NCBI GenBank assembly: GCA_027494165.1
Contig: JAOSJM010000001.1
Span: 186,001-250,000, forward strand
Source: Acidimicrobiia bacterium
GTDB taxonomy: Bacteria > Actinomycetota > Acidimicrobiia > IMCC26256 > JAOSJM01
Reading direction: 5' to 3'
Length of the DNA: 64,000 bases
A program made the position numbers and the translations under genes. The notes under the pieces were generated by a model. It was not told where the DNA came from. It made no database searches and saw only the letters and a program-made list of their open reading frames with translations. Every line of letters begins with the position of its first letter. Position 1 is the stretch's first letter. Positions 41,292 to 50,179 of the stretch are shown piece after piece.

Positions 41292-42400
41292 GCCGGCGCG
41301 CCGTCGAGCATCTCCCGGAACCCGCTCGGTCCGTGCGGCCCGATCACGAGCTGCTCGAACACGCCGACGCCCGAGCGCTCGCCCATGGTCGCCCGGCACA
41401 CCTGTTGCACGTGCACGTAGAACGGGTCGAGGGGGTTCACGTCGTCGAGGCGGAACCGCTCGGTGTGGAGCGCCTCGTCGCCCTTCCAGTGCCCGTGGCC
41501 CCACTCGGGGTGGAGGTAGCCCAGACCCCGCATCCGGAAGGTGAGCATCGGCTCGAGGTGCACGGCGAGCGGCTCGCCGTCGTGGGGCTCGAGGTGCAGG
41601 GTCGCCGACGCGGCACGCCGGGTGCCCGGCTCCCAGCGGATGTCGTGGCGCACCCGGGCCATGTGCCGGGCCGACCCCGGGTCGACGAGCGGGTCGCCGG
41701 GTGTCCGGAGCACCGGCATCACCACGCCGTTCCAGTGCCAGGGCCTCCCCTCGCCGTCCTCGTTGACGTCGAAGTGCACGCAGAGGTCGTCGAAGTTGAG
41801 CGGGGCCCACAGCCAGAAGAACTGGGGGACCGAGCCCGACGGGCCCGGCACCTGCTGGCCGACCGGACGGAGGCCCCACGACCGGTCCCGGCACCCCATG
41901 ACGTCGGGGGTGACGTCCACCCGCTCGCCGTCGGCGACCAGGGTGCCCGACCACGTCCCCCACTGGGTGAGACGCGTGTAGTCGAAGACCGGGGAAGCGC
42001 CCTCGTAGCGGGTGAAGCGCGGCTCCTCGAGGGCCACGGACCGGGCGGTGAACACGAGGTCGGCCTCGAGGCCCGACTCGTTCGGGGAGACGCTCACCCG
42101 CAGGCGGCGGAGCGGCTCCTCCACCGTCACCCGGATCGGCCCGACCGTGGTCTCCCGGTCGAGCGGAGCGAGCCGGGAGGCGATCACCGAGATCTCCTCG
42201 CCGTCGCGCACGACGGCGAAGGCCGCGTCCATCACCCGCCGGTTGGGGTAGAGCCCCAGCGCGGCGCCGAAGTACAGCGACCCGTCGCGCCGGTAGCCGT
42301 TGAAGAAGTAGCGGTCGTAGTGGTTCACGGCGCCGCCGAGCGTGTGGGCGACGGGCTCGGGCGTCTGGTGGACCGGGTAGTCGTCGAGGGGGATGAGCAT
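41285..42400 (-). CDS. DUF7064/DUF7065-type protein, copy 1
   Basis: A 371-residue beta-rich protein (LIPLDDYPVHQTPEPVAHTL, NHYDRYFFNGYRRDGSLYFG, DVMGCRDRSWGLRPVG, RGLGYLHPEWGHGHWKGD). The lipocalin-like two-domain layout resembles hydroxyneurosporene-synthase/AttH-type folds and the DUF7064-DUF7065 proteins of actinobacteria and proteobacteria with lipid-degrading lifestyles; I assign the DUF from memory. The conserved DRSWG and the aromatic-rich N-terminus suggest a hydrophobic ligand. ATG 42400. A paralogue lies at 43081-44100. Convergent 7-bp overlap with the baeRF gene. Confidence 0.68.
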   Translation of the reverse strand: MLIPLDDYPVHQTPEPVAHTLGGAVNHYDRYFFNGYRRDGSLYFGAALGLYPNRRVMDAAFAVVRDGEEISVIASRLAPLDRETTVGPIRVTVEEPLRRLRVSVSPNESGLEADLVFTARSVALEEPRFTRYEGASPVFDYTRLTQWGTWSGTLVADGERVDVTPDVMGCRDRSWGLRPVGQQVPGPSGSVPQFFWLWAPLNFDDLCVHFDVNEDGEGRPWHWNGVVMPVLRTPGDPLVDPGSARHMARVRHDIRWEPGTRRAASATLHLEPHDGEPLAVHLEPMLTFRMRGLGYLHPEWGHGHWKGDEALHTERFRLDDVNPLDPFYVHVQQVCRATMGERSGVGVFEQLVIGPHGPSGFREMLDGAPAQ

Positions 42401-42503
42401 GGACGCAGCCTTTCGGGCTCGGGGTCGCGCCACGCTACGCCGGTCCGGGCCCGGGCCGGTAGGTGACGCGAGGTCAGGGTCCCGTCGCGCGACGCTGGCC
42501 GCC

Positions 42504-42941
42504 ATGAGCGCGCCCCCGTCCTGCCCCGAGGAGCCCGACGACGGGCCCGAGCCCGTGGTGACGCTGGTGCGCTGGAGCGGCCCCTGGGAGCCCGACGACC
42601 CCGACGCCAACTTCAAGTCCGAGGTCGCCACGGCCCGGCTCGTCGATCCGCTGCTGACCCTGCGCGGGCTGAGCCGGAACACCGGGATCCCCGTCGGAGC
42701 CCTGGCCCGCTACGTCCTCGCCCGGTGGGCGAGCGCCGGCAGCGAGGCCCTCCTCGCCGTGGGTCCGTCGGTCGTCGAGCGGATGTGGGAACGGTGCGAG
42801 GCCGCCGAGGCGTCGGGGACCGACGAGGCGCGCCTGGAGGCCTACCGGGCCCTGCGCGACATCGTCTCGTGGCTGCGCGTGCCCCTCGAGCAGCCCGAGC
42901 TCGGGGGCCACGGAGGCGCCGAGCCTCCCGAGGTGCCCTGA
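42504..42941 (+). CDS. DUF6027 family protein
   Basis: A 145-residue protein lying between the two DUF7064-type genes. VTLVRWSGPWEPDDPDANFKSEV and LTLRGLSRNTGIPVGALARYVLARWASAGSEALL (seen in parts) are its distinctive stretches; the second could be a helix-turn-helix-like segment, since it resembles NTGIPVGALARYVL-type recognition helices. I recall this as DUF6027 with no known function. Its constant neighbourhood here hints at a regulatory or partner role for the DUF7064 proteins. Confidence 0.65.
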   Translation: MSAPPSCPEEPDDGPEPVVTLVRWSGPWEPDDPDANFKSEVATARLVDPLLTLRGLSRNTGIPVGALARYVLARWASAGSEALLAVGPSVVERMWERCEAAEASGTDEARLEAYRALRDIVSWLRVPLEQPELGGHGGAEPPEVP

Positions 42942-42964
42942 GGTCCCCCGGAGTTCCCCGAGTC

Positions 42965-43001
42965 GGTGCGGAATCGGGGTCGTGGACCCCGATTCCGCAC
43001 C
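42965..43001. terminator. Perfect 17-bp hairpin between convergent genes
   Basis: The arms 42965-42981 and 42985-43001 are exact reverse complements with a 3-base loop (GTG). The stem begins GGTGCGGAATCGGGG. It lies 23 bases after the DUF6027 stop and 80 before the end of the opposing DUF7064 gene, so it can terminate both transcripts. No T-run follows. Confidence 0.7.
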
Positions 43002-43008
43002 AACCGGC

Positions 43009-43071
43009 GCGTCGGTCTCACGCGCCCCCGCGTCGGTCTCACGCGCCCCCGCGTCGGTCTCACGCGCCCCG
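43009..43071. repeat. Three tandem 21-bp repeats, each a small palindrome
   Basis: Three copies of a 21-mer (GCGTCGGTCTCACGCGCCCC plus one base) run head to tail with a single change in the last base. Each contains CGCGT...ACGCG arms around CGGTCTC. A degenerate fourth copy continues to a perfect palindrome, GCGCCTCAGGCGC (43076-43088), that includes the stop codon of the opposing gene. Confidence 0.85.
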
Positions 43072-43080
43072 CCGTGCGCC

Positions 43081-44100
43081 TCAGGCGCCCTCGTTGGCCC
43101 CGACGGGGGCGCCGTCGACGATCTGGTCGAGGTACTCCGAGAGCCCGTACCCCGTTCGGCCGTCGCAACGCCACTCGGTCATCCCCTCGGAGATCCGGGT
43201 GACCAGCTCGGCGCCCTCCGGTGTGCTGCGACGGTTCCGCAGGGGGATCAGGTTGAGCACCCGTCCCTCGATCTCGTACTCCGCCTCGGCGGTGACGGCC
43301 CGGGCCCGCACGCGACGGTGGTAGCGGTCGGTGCCGTCGTAGTCGGTCTCGATCGTGGCGTCGGTCAGCTCCCGGTACGCGCCGTCCACGAGCACCATGC
43401 CGCCGACGTGGCGGGCACCGTCACGCCGGGCGATGATCGACACGACGAACCCGAAGTCCTCCCCGAAGTTCGCGGTGAGCCACCGGTACCACCACGGGGC
43501 CTGCCAGTACCGGGGCCCCCACGAGTGGTCGCGCAGGCCGTAGCCGTCGATCTCCCAGGCCTCGTCGCCCACCCGGACCGTGCCGCGGGCCCCGACGTGC
43601 TGCTCGTAGTGGCCCCGGGCGAAGCCCTCCTCGGCCTTCTCGGCGACGGGGCTCCCGTCGTCGTTCACGGGCTCGCCGCCGTACATCGGCGACACGCCCC
43701 GGTACGCCAGCTCGACCGAGCAGTCCACCCAGGGGCTCTCGCGGAAGGCGGTCCGGGGGTCCGCCATGCGGAGGGGGTCGTCGAGCAGGGCGACCTTCCC
43801 GGTGTAGGCCACCCGCAGCTCCTCGAAGGGCCGGACGACCTCGAAGCGCATCCCGCCGGCGTCGAAGGCGTCGTTGCCCGCGATCTCCGGCCGGGCGAAC
43901 ACGAACCCCACCCGCCCGTCGGGGAGGTAGAGGCACGTGGTCATCTCCGCGTAGCCCTCGTTGGCCCGGTTGCCGAGCCGCAGGAAGCCACCCACCCGTG
44001 AGGCCGGGTCGTAGACGTTGAAGTACATGCTCTCGTTGAAGTTCGAGGCCTCCTCGAGAGGGTGCAGGTACTCGTCGGTGGGCTCGAGGCGCAACGGCAT
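43081..44100 (-). CDS. DUF7064/DUF7065-type protein, copy 2
   Basis: A 339-residue protein of the same kind as the one at 41285: EASNFNESMYFNVYDPASRVGGF at the N-terminus (in parts), WVDCSVELAYRGVSPMYGG in the middle and GYGLRDHSWGPRYWQAPWWYRW as the counterpart of its DRSWG motif. ATG 44100. A perfect 16-bp palindrome lies 47 bases upstream in the promoter shared with the SMP-30 gene, so its expression is probably repressor-controlled. The ligand or substrate is unknown; AttH/CrtC-like lipid or carotenoid-type ligands are possible. Confidence 0.68.
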   Translation of the reverse strand: MPLRLEPTDEYLHPLEEASNFNESMYFNVYDPASRVGGFLRLGNRANEGYAEMTTCLYLPDGRVGFVFARPEIAGNDAFDAGGMRFEVVRPFEELRVAYTGKVALLDDPLRMADPRTAFRESPWVDCSVELAYRGVSPMYGGEPVNDDGSPVAEKAEEGFARGHYEQHVGARGTVRVGDEAWEIDGYGLRDHSWGPRYWQAPWWYRWLTANFGEDFGFVVSIIARRDGARHVGGMVLVDGAYRELTDATIETDYDGTDRYHRRVRARAVTAEAEYEIEGRVLNLIPLRNRRSTPEGAELVTRISEGMTEWRCDGRTGYGLSEYLDQIVDGAPVGANEGA

Positions 44101-44147
44101 GGGACGCTCCGGGTTCGGTGGCGGGACCAGGCCATGACAATCGAGCG

Positions 44148-44163
44148 TTGACCGCACGGTCAA
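44148..44163. promoter_or_regulatory. Perfect 16-bp operator-like palindrome
   Basis: TTGACCGCACGGTCAA consists of 7-base arms around CA. It lies in the 83-bp gap between the leftward DUF7064 gene and the rightward SMP-30/ABC operon. The size and symmetry suit a TetR-family dimer, and each half also supplies a TTGACC -35-like hexamer. Confidence 0.6.
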
Positions 44164-44183
44164 GCGGCTGGTTGGCTCGGGGC

Positions 44184-45109
44184 GTGGACCTCACCGAGAT
44201 CGCCTCCGGCCTCCGGTTCCCCGAGGGTCCGGTGGCCCTCCCCGACGGCGACGTGCTCTGCGTCGAGCTCGAGCGCCGGACCGTGACCCGCGTGCGCCCT
44301 GACGGGAGCGTCGACGTCGTGGCCGAACCCGGGGGCAGCCCCAACGGCCTCGCCGTCGGGCCCGACGGCGCCGGCTACGTCGCCAACAGCGGCGGCTGGG
44401 GGTTCGTCCGGCTCGGCGAGCTCACTTTCACCGAGGCGTTCCAGCCCGACGACTACTCGGGGGACGGATCGAGCGCGTCGATCTCGCCACCGGGGCCGTG
44501 ACCGTGCTGTACCGCGAGTGCGACGGCCACCCGCTCGTCGGGCCCAACGACCTCGTCTTCGACGAGACGGGCGGCTTCTGGTTCACGGATCACGGCAAGT
44601 GGCGCCCGCGGGACCGCACCCACGGCGGTCTCTACTACGCCCGGGCCGACGGCTCGGCGATCACCGAGGTCGTCCACCCGCTCGAGGCGCCGAACGGCGT
44701 CGGCCTCTCGCCCGACGGGTCGCGGCTCTACGTGGCCGAGACCTTCACCGGCCGGATCTGGGCCTGGGACCTGGCGGGTCCGGGACGGATCGCGGACGCG
44801 TCCGGGTTCGGCCCTCACGGGGCCACCCTCGTCGCCGGGCTCCCCGGCTTCCAGCTGCTCGACTCGCTCGCCGTCGACGCCGAGGGCCACGTGGTCGTGG
44901 GCACGCTGGTGAACGGAGGCCTCACCGACATCGCCCCCGACGGCACCGTGGAGCACGTGCCGTTGCCCGACCCGCTCGTCACCAACGTCTGCTTCGGTGG
45001 GGAGGGCCTCCGGACGGCGTACGTGACGCTCTCGGCGACCGGCCGGCTCGTCTCGTTGCCCTGGCCCCGGCCCGGGCTCCGGCTCGCCTTCGACGACGTG
45101 GTGACGTGA
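44184..45109 (+). CDS. SMP-30/gluconolactonase/LRE family protein (frameshifted)
   Basis: A six-bladed beta-propeller of about 308 residues. Metal ligands of the family are recognisable: the Glu in GLRFPEGPVALPDGD, Asn in GGSPNGLAV and GPNDLVFDETGGFWFTDHG, and Asp in GVGLSPDGSRLYVAE. Members hydrolyse lactones or act as calcium-binding esterases. The frame changes near 44457 where one G is missing in TACTCGGGGGACGG; the correct sequence would read YSGGRIERVDLATGAV. Start at GTG 44184. The stop overlaps the ABC ATPase start by 4 bp. Confidence 0.83.
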
Positions 45110-45852
45110 CGTCTCCCGAGCCCGCCGCCGCCCTCGCGAGCGCCGGGCCCGCCGTGCGCGTCGAGGGACTCACGAAGACCTACGGGTCCGGTGAGACCCT
45201 CGTCCGGGCCCTCCACGACGCCACGTTCGAGATCGGCCGGGGCGAGCTCGTGGTGCTGCTCGGACCCAGCGGCTCGGGCAAGACCACCACCCTGAACCTG
45301 ATCGGGGCCATCGAGGAGCCCACCGGCGGGTCCCTCGTCGTCGACGGCGTCGAGGTCGGGGCCCTGGACGAGCGCGGGCGCACCCAGTACCGGCGCGACC
45401 GCGTCGGCTTCGTGTTCCAGTTCTTCAACCTCGTCCCCACGCTCACCGCCCACGAGAACGTCGCGCTCGTGGCCGAGCTCACCGGACCCGACGCCGGTGC
45501 CCGGGCCGAGGACGTCCTGACCCGGGTGGGGCTGGGGGAGCGGATGGACCACTACCCAGGTCAGCTCTCGGGCGGCGAGCAGCAGCGGGTCGCCATCGCC
45601 CGGGCGCTGGTCAAGGAGCCACCCGTGCTGCTCTGCGACGAGCCCACCGGGGCCCTCGACGTCGAGACCGGGCGGTCGGTCCTGGCGCTGCTCCGTCGGG
45701 TCACCCGCGACCGCGGTCGCACCGTGCTCCTCGTGACCCACAACTCCACCATCGCCACCATGGCCGACAGGGTGCTGCGCCTCAGCTCGGGCGACGTCGT
45801 GTCCGACGAGCGGATCGAGGCTCCGGTGGACCCGGAGCGACTCGTCTGGTGA
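45106..45852 (+). CDS. ABC transporter ATP-binding protein (MacB/LolD type)
   Basis: A 248-residue ATPase: Walker A LLGPSGSGKTTTLNLI, Q-loop FVFQFFNLVPTLTAHENV, signature LSGGEQQRVAIARALV, Walker B VLLCDEPTGALD and the H-loop LLVTHNS. The sequence FNLVPTLTAHENV and the D-loop TGALD place it with MacB/LolD-type ATPases that serve FtsX-like permeases. It overlaps the SMP-30 gene and the permease gene by 4 bp each, so the three are produced together. Confidence 0.93.
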   Translation: MTSPEPAAALASAGPAVRVEGLTKTYGSGETLVRALHDATFEIGRGELVVLLGPSGSGKTTTLNLIGAIEEPTGGSLVVDGVEVGALDERGRTQYRRDRVGFVFQFFNLVPTLTAHENVALVAELTGPDAGARAEDVLTRVGLGERMDHYPGQLSGGEQQRVAIARALVKEPPVLLCDEPTGALDVETGRSVLALLRRVTRDRGRTVLLVTHNSTIATMADRVLRLSSGDVVSDERIEAPVDPERLVW

Positions 45853-48239
45853 GGATCCTCCGCCGCAAGCTCCGCCGCGACCTGTTCCGCCAGAAGGCGC
45901 AGTACCTCGCCGTCGCGGTCACCGTCGTCCTGGGCGTGTCGCTCTTCGCGGCGTCCTTCGACGCCTTCCGGAACCTCGAGGTCTCGTACCGGCGGACCTA
46001 CGAGCGCCTGGCCTTCGCCGACCTGATCGTCAGCGGCGGCGACACCTCCGGGTTCGCGAGGACCGCTGCGGCCACCCCGGGGGTGGCCGCGGTGGCCACC
46101 CGCGGCGTCGCCGACGTCCCGTTCCTGGTCGCGGGGGACCACAAGCTCCTCGGCCGGGTGGTGGGCCTCCCCGTCGAGGGCCAGCCTCCGGTCGACCGGG
46201 TGGACGTCGAGGAGGGCGAGTACCTCGATCCCTCCGATCCGACCGGCGTGCTCGCCGAGCGGCATCTGGCGGACCACTTCGACCTCGGGCCGGGGGACGA
46301 CCTCCGGGTGCTCGGGTCCGACGGCTCCTGGCGCTCGGTGACGGTCCGGGGCGTGGTCGTGTCCCCCGAGTACCTCTGGCCGGCCCGCAGCCGTCAGGAC
46401 GTGCTCACCACGCCCGACGACTTCGGGGTGCTCTTCGTCGCCGAGGCGCTGGCCGAGGAGCTGGGCGGATCGCGAGCCGTCCCGCAGGTGCTCGTGCGCT
46501 ACGAGGACGGTGCGGACGGGGGGCGGCTGGACGAGGTGCTCGAGGCGCGCGCCCGGGAGGTCGGGGCCGACGACGTCCTGACCGCCGAGCAGCAGCCGTC
46601 GAACGCGGCCCTCCGGGAGGACGTCTCGGGCTTCGGGCAGATGTCGCTGCTGTTCCCGCTGCTGTTCCTCACCGCGGCGGCGATGGCCACCTACGTGCTG
46701 CTCACGCGGACCGTCTGGGCCCAGAGGGCCCAGATCGGGACCCTGCGGGCCAACGGCCTGGGACGCGGGGCCGTGCTGCGCCACTTCCTCGCCTACGGGA
46801 TCGTCGTCGGCGGGGCCGGCGCCACCGTCGGCGCGGTCCTCGGCGTCCTCCTCGGGCGGCTGGTCACGGGGGTCTACACCGACGCCGTCCAGGTCCCCGA
46901 CACGGTCGTGCGCTTCCGTCCCCTCACCCCGGTCGCGGGTCTGCTGTTCGGCCTCGGCGCGGGTCTGCTGGCCGCGCTCGTCCCGGCGCGGTCGGCGGTC
47001 CGCCTGACCCCGGCCGACGCGATGCGCGGAGAGACCCCCGCCGGGAGGGGGCGGCGCAGCCTGGTGGAGCGGGTCGTCCCGCCCCTCGGCCGGCTGCCCG
47101 TCCGGTGGCGGATGGTGCTGCGCGACCTCGGCCGGAGCCGGAGGCGCAGCCTCTCGACCGTCGTCGGCGTCGTGCTGTCGCTCGTGCTCGTGCTGGCGTC
47201 CTGGGGCCTGATCGACACCACGACGATCCTGCTCGACCGGCAGTTCAACCAGGTGCAGCGCCAGGACGCGCAGCTCTACCTCGACCGACCGTTGGACCCG
47301 GCCCGCCTCGCGGCCGTCGCCTCGGTGGAGGGCGTGGCGAGCGCCGAACCCGTGTCGACGCTCACCGCGTCGGTCCGGGCCGACGGGGAGCGGTACCAGA
47401 CCCAGCTCGTCACCTTCGAGGCGGGCACGAGCATGCACCGGTTCCTCGACGGGGACCGGACCGTGTCGCTCCCGGGCGGCGGGGTCCTGGCGGGCTCGTC
47501 GTTGCGGTCCGTCCTCGACGTGGGGGAGGGCGACGAGGTGACCGTGTCGTTCCCGGCGCTGGGCGCCAGCGTGCCGGTGGTGGTCCGCGGGTTCGTCGAC
47601 GAGCCGCTGGGGACGTTCCTGTACGCGTCCCGGCCCTCCGTCGAGGGCCTGCTCGCCGGCTCCGGCGCGGGCGCGGTGCTCGACGCCCCCGGCGTCGGGT
47701 CGGTCATGGTGCGGTACGAGCCCGGCGTGGACGGCGACGTGGTGCGTCGCCGCCTCGGTGCCGAGGACGACGTCGTCGCGTTCGTCGACTCACGGGCCCT
47801 CTACGACACGGTGCAGTCCGTGCTCTCCCTCTTCTACGCCTTCGTCGGGGTGATGCTCGCCTTCGGTTCGGTGATGGCCTTCGCGCTCGTCTTCAACACC
47901 ATGTCGGTGAACATCGCCGAGCGAGCGGTCGAGCTGGCGGCCCTGCGCGCGTCGGGGATGGGGCGGGGCCGACGGATCGCCCGGCTGCTGACCGGGGAGA
48001 ACGTGCTGCTCACGCTGCTCGGGATCGTCCCCGGGTTGCTCGCCGGCTACGGCGTCGCCTCCCTGATGATGTCGTCGTACACGAGCGACCTGTTCCGCTT
48101 CGACCTGCAGATGCGCGCCGGCACCCTGGTCCTCTCCGCGCTCGCCGTCCTCCTGGTGGCCCTCCTGTCGCAGTGGCCGGGGCTCCGAGCCGTCGGTCGG
48201 CTGGAGATCGCCCGGGTGGTGCGGGAGCGCTCGCAGTAG
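45849..48239 (+). CDS. ABC transporter permease, FtsX-like, double-module
   Basis: A 796-residue membrane protein with two FtsX/MacB-type permease halves. Membrane segments are at about residues 17-37, 265-285, 310-335, 355-380 (first half) and 435-455, 660-690, 715-740 and 755-780 (second half), with large extracytoplasmic domains after the first segment of each half. It works with the overlapping ATPase, probably in lipid or lipoprotein mechanotransmission/export rather than import. The third gene of the operon, a lactonase-like propeller, has no obvious transport role. Confidence 0.9.
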   Translation: MRILRRKLRRDLFRQKAQYLAVAVTVVLGVSLFAASFDAFRNLEVSYRRTYERLAFADLIVSGGDTSGFARTAAATPGVAAVATRGVADVPFLVAGDHKLLGRVVGLPVEGQPPVDRVDVEEGEYLDPSDPTGVLAERHLADHFDLGPGDDLRVLGSDGSWRSVTVRGVVVSPEYLWPARSRQDVLTTPDDFGVLFVAEALAEELGGSRAVPQVLVRYEDGADGGRLDEVLEARAREVGADDVLTAEQQPSNAALREDVSGFGQMSLLFPLLFLTAAAMATYVLLTRTVWAQRAQIGTLRANGLGRGAVLRHFLAYGIVVGGAGATVGAVLGVLLGRLVTGVYTDAVQVPDTVVRFRPLTPVAGLLFGLGAGLLAALVPARSAVRLTPADAMRGETPAGRGRRSLVERVVPPLGRLPVRWRMVLRDLGRSRRRSLSTVVGVVLSLVLVLASWGLIDTTTILLDRQFNQVQRQDAQLYLDRPLDPARLAAVASVEGVASAEPVSTLTASVRADGERYQTQLVTFEAGTSMHRFLDGDRTVSLPGGGVLAGSSLRSVLDVGEGDEVTVSFPALGASVPVVVRGFVDEPLGTFLYASRPSVEGLLAGSGAGAVLDAPGVGSVMVRYEPGVDGDVVRRRLGAEDDVVAFVDSRALYDTVQSVLSLFYAFVGVMLAFGSVMAFALVFNTMSVNIAERAVELAALRASGMGRGRRIARLLTGENVLLTLLGIVPGLLAGYGVASLMMSSYTSDLFRFDLQMRAGTLVLSALAVLLVALLSQWPGLRAVGRLEIARVVRERSQ

Positions 48240-48266
48240 GCGGAGCCCTGACGGTCGGGCCGGGTC

Positions 48267-48873
48267 TCAGACGCGTGGCCAGGCACCACCAGCCGCCGAG
48301 CGCTCCGGGAGCGCGCCCGGTCGCTCTCGGAGCCCGGAGCCGGCTCCTGCGACCGGCGCCCGGCCGGTCACCGTCAGGAGCTCCCAGGCGGCGAGGGCCA
48401 CGGCCAGGAGGACCAGGACGAGGCCGGCGCCCCGGATCGCCGCGGCGATCCCCGCGGCCTGGTCGATCCGGTCGAGACCGTCGGGCCCGAGCGCGAACGC
48501 CCAGTCGTGCTCCCCCGCCGATCAGCTCGAGCCGCTCGTAGGGGGCGTCGGCGACGTAGACGCTCACGTCGCGAAGGCTCGTGGCTCCCCAGGCGAGGCA
48601 GACGGCACCCGACCACGGCTCCCGGCGCAGGAGGAGGAAGTACGCGCCGAGCCCGACCGGCACGACGACCTGGAACACCGACCCCATCATCGCCGTGAGC
48701 AGCTCGCTGATCGGGAAGACGTACATGACCAGGTGGCCCAGCTCGTGGAAGCCGAGGTCGGCCAGGGAGAGCAGGGGCACGCGCCGGCCCAGGCCGAACG
48801 CGTACCACCCCAGCCCGGCGCACACGGCGACGGACGCGCTCGCCTGCCACCGGCGTCGGGCCACGCGGTCCAT
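48267..48873 (-). CDS. Membrane protein with HExxH motif (frameshifted)
   Basis: A polytopic protein of about 201 residues. The segment [18 protein letters not shown] holds an HExxH zinc-binding motif next to a membrane helix, as in M50-like or other membrane metalloproteases, and several hydrophobic segments follow. The frame breaks near 48513 at an extra base in GGCGGGGGAGC; repaired, it continues [15 protein letters not shown] and adds one more helix ([16 protein letters not shown]). ATG 48873. A third zinc ligand is not obvious, so protease activity is a guess. Confidence 0.62.
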
Positions 48874-48994
48874 CCCGCGGGTATCGACCGGAGGGGGCCA
48901 CGACCCAAGGGTCGGGTCGCGGCGCCGGGTCCGACGCCGCCGACACGTCGCGCGTATCGTCGCCCTCGTTCGCCGCCGGGACGAGGAGCGCGAT

Positions 48995-50142
48995 GTGGGG
49001 CCGTTGTCGGGTGTGAGGATCGTCGAGATCGCGGGCATCGGCCCGGGGCCGTTCGCCGCCATGATGCTCTCGGACATGGGAGCCGACGTCGTGCGGGTCG
49101 ATCGGGCACAGGCCAAGGTCGTCGAGACGTTCGCCGACGTGGCGCCGTCGAAGGAGGTGCTGAACCGCGGCCGGCGCTCGGTCGGGATCGACCTCAAGCA
49201 CCCCGACGGCGTCGAGGCGGTGTTGCGCCTGGTGGAGCAGGCCGACGGCCTCCTCGAGGGCTTCCGCCCCGGGGTCGCCGAGCGGCTCGGGATCGGCCCC
49301 GACGCCTGCCTCGCCCGAAACCCGAGGCTCGTCTACGGGCGCATGACCGGCTGGGGCCAGGAAGGTCCCTGGGCCCAGGCGGCCGGCCACGACATCAACT
49401 ACATCTCCCTGGCCGGCGCCCTGGCGCACTTCGGGCGGGCCGGGGGAAGCCCACGCCGCCGATCAACCTGATCGGTGACTTCGGCGGCGGTGGCATGCTC
49501 CTGGCCTTCGGCATGGTGTGCGCGCTGCTCGAGGCCGGTCGCTCCGGGAAGGGCCAGGTCGTCGACGCGGCGATGGTCGACGGCGCGGCCGTGCTCATGG
49601 CCATGGTGTGGGGCTTCCGGGCCATGGGCATGTGGGACGAGGCGCTGGGCGCCAACCTCCTCGACACCGGCGCCCCCTTCTACGACACCTACGAGACCGC
49701 CGACGGCGGGTTCGTGTCCGTCGGGGCGCTCGAGCCGCAGTTCTACGCGGAGCTGCTCGCCCGCACGGGCCTCGACCAGGAGGACCTCCCGGCCCAGATG
49801 GACCGCGAGAACTGGCCCCGGCTGCGCGAGCGCCTGACCGAGCTCTTCAGGACGAGGACCCGCGACGAGTGGTGCGAGATCCTCGGCAACACCGATGCCT
49901 GCTTCGCCCCGATCCTCACCATGTCGGAGGCGGCCGAGCACCCGCACGTGAAGGCCCGGGCGACCGTCGTGGAGGAGCACGGCGTCGCCCAGCCGGCCCC
50001 GGCGCCCCGCTTCTCGCGGACGCCCGGAGCGATCCAGCGGCCCCCGGCCTGGCCCGGCCAGCACACCGACGAGGCGCTCACCGACTGGGGCTTCTCGGCC
50101 GAGGAGCTGGCGAGGCTGCGGGAGGCCGGCGCCGTCCGCTGA
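48995..50142 (+). CDS. CoA-transferase family III / alpha-methylacyl-CoA racemase-type enzyme (frameshifted)
   Basis: About 382 residues close to AMACR, which epimerises 2-methylacyl-CoA esters in branched-chain or sterol side-chain breakdown. [21 protein letters not shown] is the N-terminal signature; His in [11 protein letters not shown], Asp in [11 protein letters not shown] and Glu in [11 protein letters not shown] match the catalytic set. The frame changes near 49441 because one G is missing in GGGCCGGGGGAAG. GTG 48995 follows GAGGAG by six bases. The gene stands alone between a membrane protein on the other strand and a protease-like gene. Confidence 0.88.
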
Positions 50143-50179
50143 CGGGTCGCGCCGGACGTCACGCCGGTCGCGGCGCGCG

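Noticed and set aside
43009-43071. CRISPR array
   Set aside because: The repeat units are 21 bp, directly joined without spacers, only three, and there are no cas genes.
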